From positions 23,691 to 55,419 of the forward strand of contig MNCI01011387.1 in NCBI GenBank assembly GCA_015680685.1: 31,729 bases of DNA, read 5' to 3'. Positions within the stretch are counted from its first letter, which is position 1; each line of letters starts with the position of its first letter. Of the stretch, positions 31,440 to 31,729 are shown piece by piece. Under the pieces are notes generated by a model. The model was not told where the DNA came from and searched no databases. It was given only the letters and a program-made list of their open reading frames with translations. The position numbers and the translations under genes are program-made. The stretch is from Gnetum montanum (Eukaryota > Streptophyta > Gnetopsida > Gnetales > Gnetaceae).

Positions 31440-31729
31440 TTCGTACCTACGCCTATGCTTGGTAGTCCCAGTGGCAGTCGTGCACGAGGTCCAAGATGTG
31501 TACGGTTGATCAAGGAATCGGTTGCTCGTCGTACTTAGGCTAGATTAGATTTTCTTACCCTTTTCCTCTTAGCTTAGATTAGTTAGTATTATTTTCCACT
31601 GCCATCAGGAGTAGCGTAGAATTAGGACACATCATACACCTCATCTAGACTAAACCATACGTGACATATGCAAAACTAGTCTAGATGGGAAGACAGCGAA
31701 CTGCGACCTAAGGCTAACTATCTAGGTGC
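31440..31729. other. Right edge, LTR-like sequence with an inverted repeat
   Basis: No coding sequence. CATCTAGACTA (31642-31652) and TAGTCTAGATG (31677-31687) form a perfect 11-bp inverted repeat around a 24-nt loop. The short open frame at 31,282-31,509 follows the tandem repeat and is not supported. Confidence 0.4.

Overview
This is nuclear DNA from a land plant, most likely a seed plant with a large, repeat-rich genome. The evidence is one intact two-exon plant gene of the BES1/BZR1 brassinosteroid transcription-factor family in about 31.7 kb, surrounded by AT-rich DNA with decayed plant-type retroelements: a Ty1/copia fragment, an L1-type LINE, a Ty3/gypsy fragment and tRNA-derived SINE-like copies. 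The low gene density and strong decay of the elements would suit a gymnosperm or another large-genome lineage. That placement is inference; the sequence contains no decisive marker.

Left part (1-12,100). The first 2 kb is AT-rich and LTR-like, with GATATCGCG palindromes. Copies of one SINE-like family lie near 2.05, 4.2, 7.2 and 10.2 kb, with a related copy at 7.8 kb. A GC-rich island at 3.0-3.5 kb has five CACGTG G-boxes within 254 bp but no convincing gene. A block at 10.56-11.4 kb keeps many CpG dinucleotides. The rest holds no recognisable coding sequence.

Gene region (12,100-16,100). A roughly 115-bp segment is duplicated upstream of the gene. A GC-rich promoter and leader follow, with CGTGTG-type brassinosteroid response elements, a perfect splice donor and a run of upstream ORFs. 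The CDS is join(13710..13925, 14339..15397) and encodes 424 aa. It has the family's N-terminal DNA-binding domain, a Ser/Pro-rich region and a C-terminal EAR motif (LELTL). The acidic PEST/PP2A-binding motif and the arginine of the usual 14-3-3 site are not visible.

Right part (16,100-31,729). AT-rich flanking DNA contains two adjacent perfect inverted repeats (18,941-18,990) and further SINE-like units. A decayed copia element lies on the minus strand (about 20.35-22.56 kb) and a decayed L1-type LINE on the plus strand (about 23.2-28.2 kb). Then come a quasi-periodic RAGATGTCTC array (30.5-30.75 kb), a gypsy integrase C-terminal fragment on the minus strand (about 31.07-31.27 kb) and a GATATC-containing tandem repeat. 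In both the copia element and the LINE, one of the two adjacent catalytic aspartates of the RT is replaced, and the changes fit C-to-T/G-to-A transitions, so both are dead.

I see no new multi-gene system. The most interesting material is the control of the BZR-family gene: its uORF-rich or alternatively spliced leader, its missing stability motifs, and a distant G-box island.
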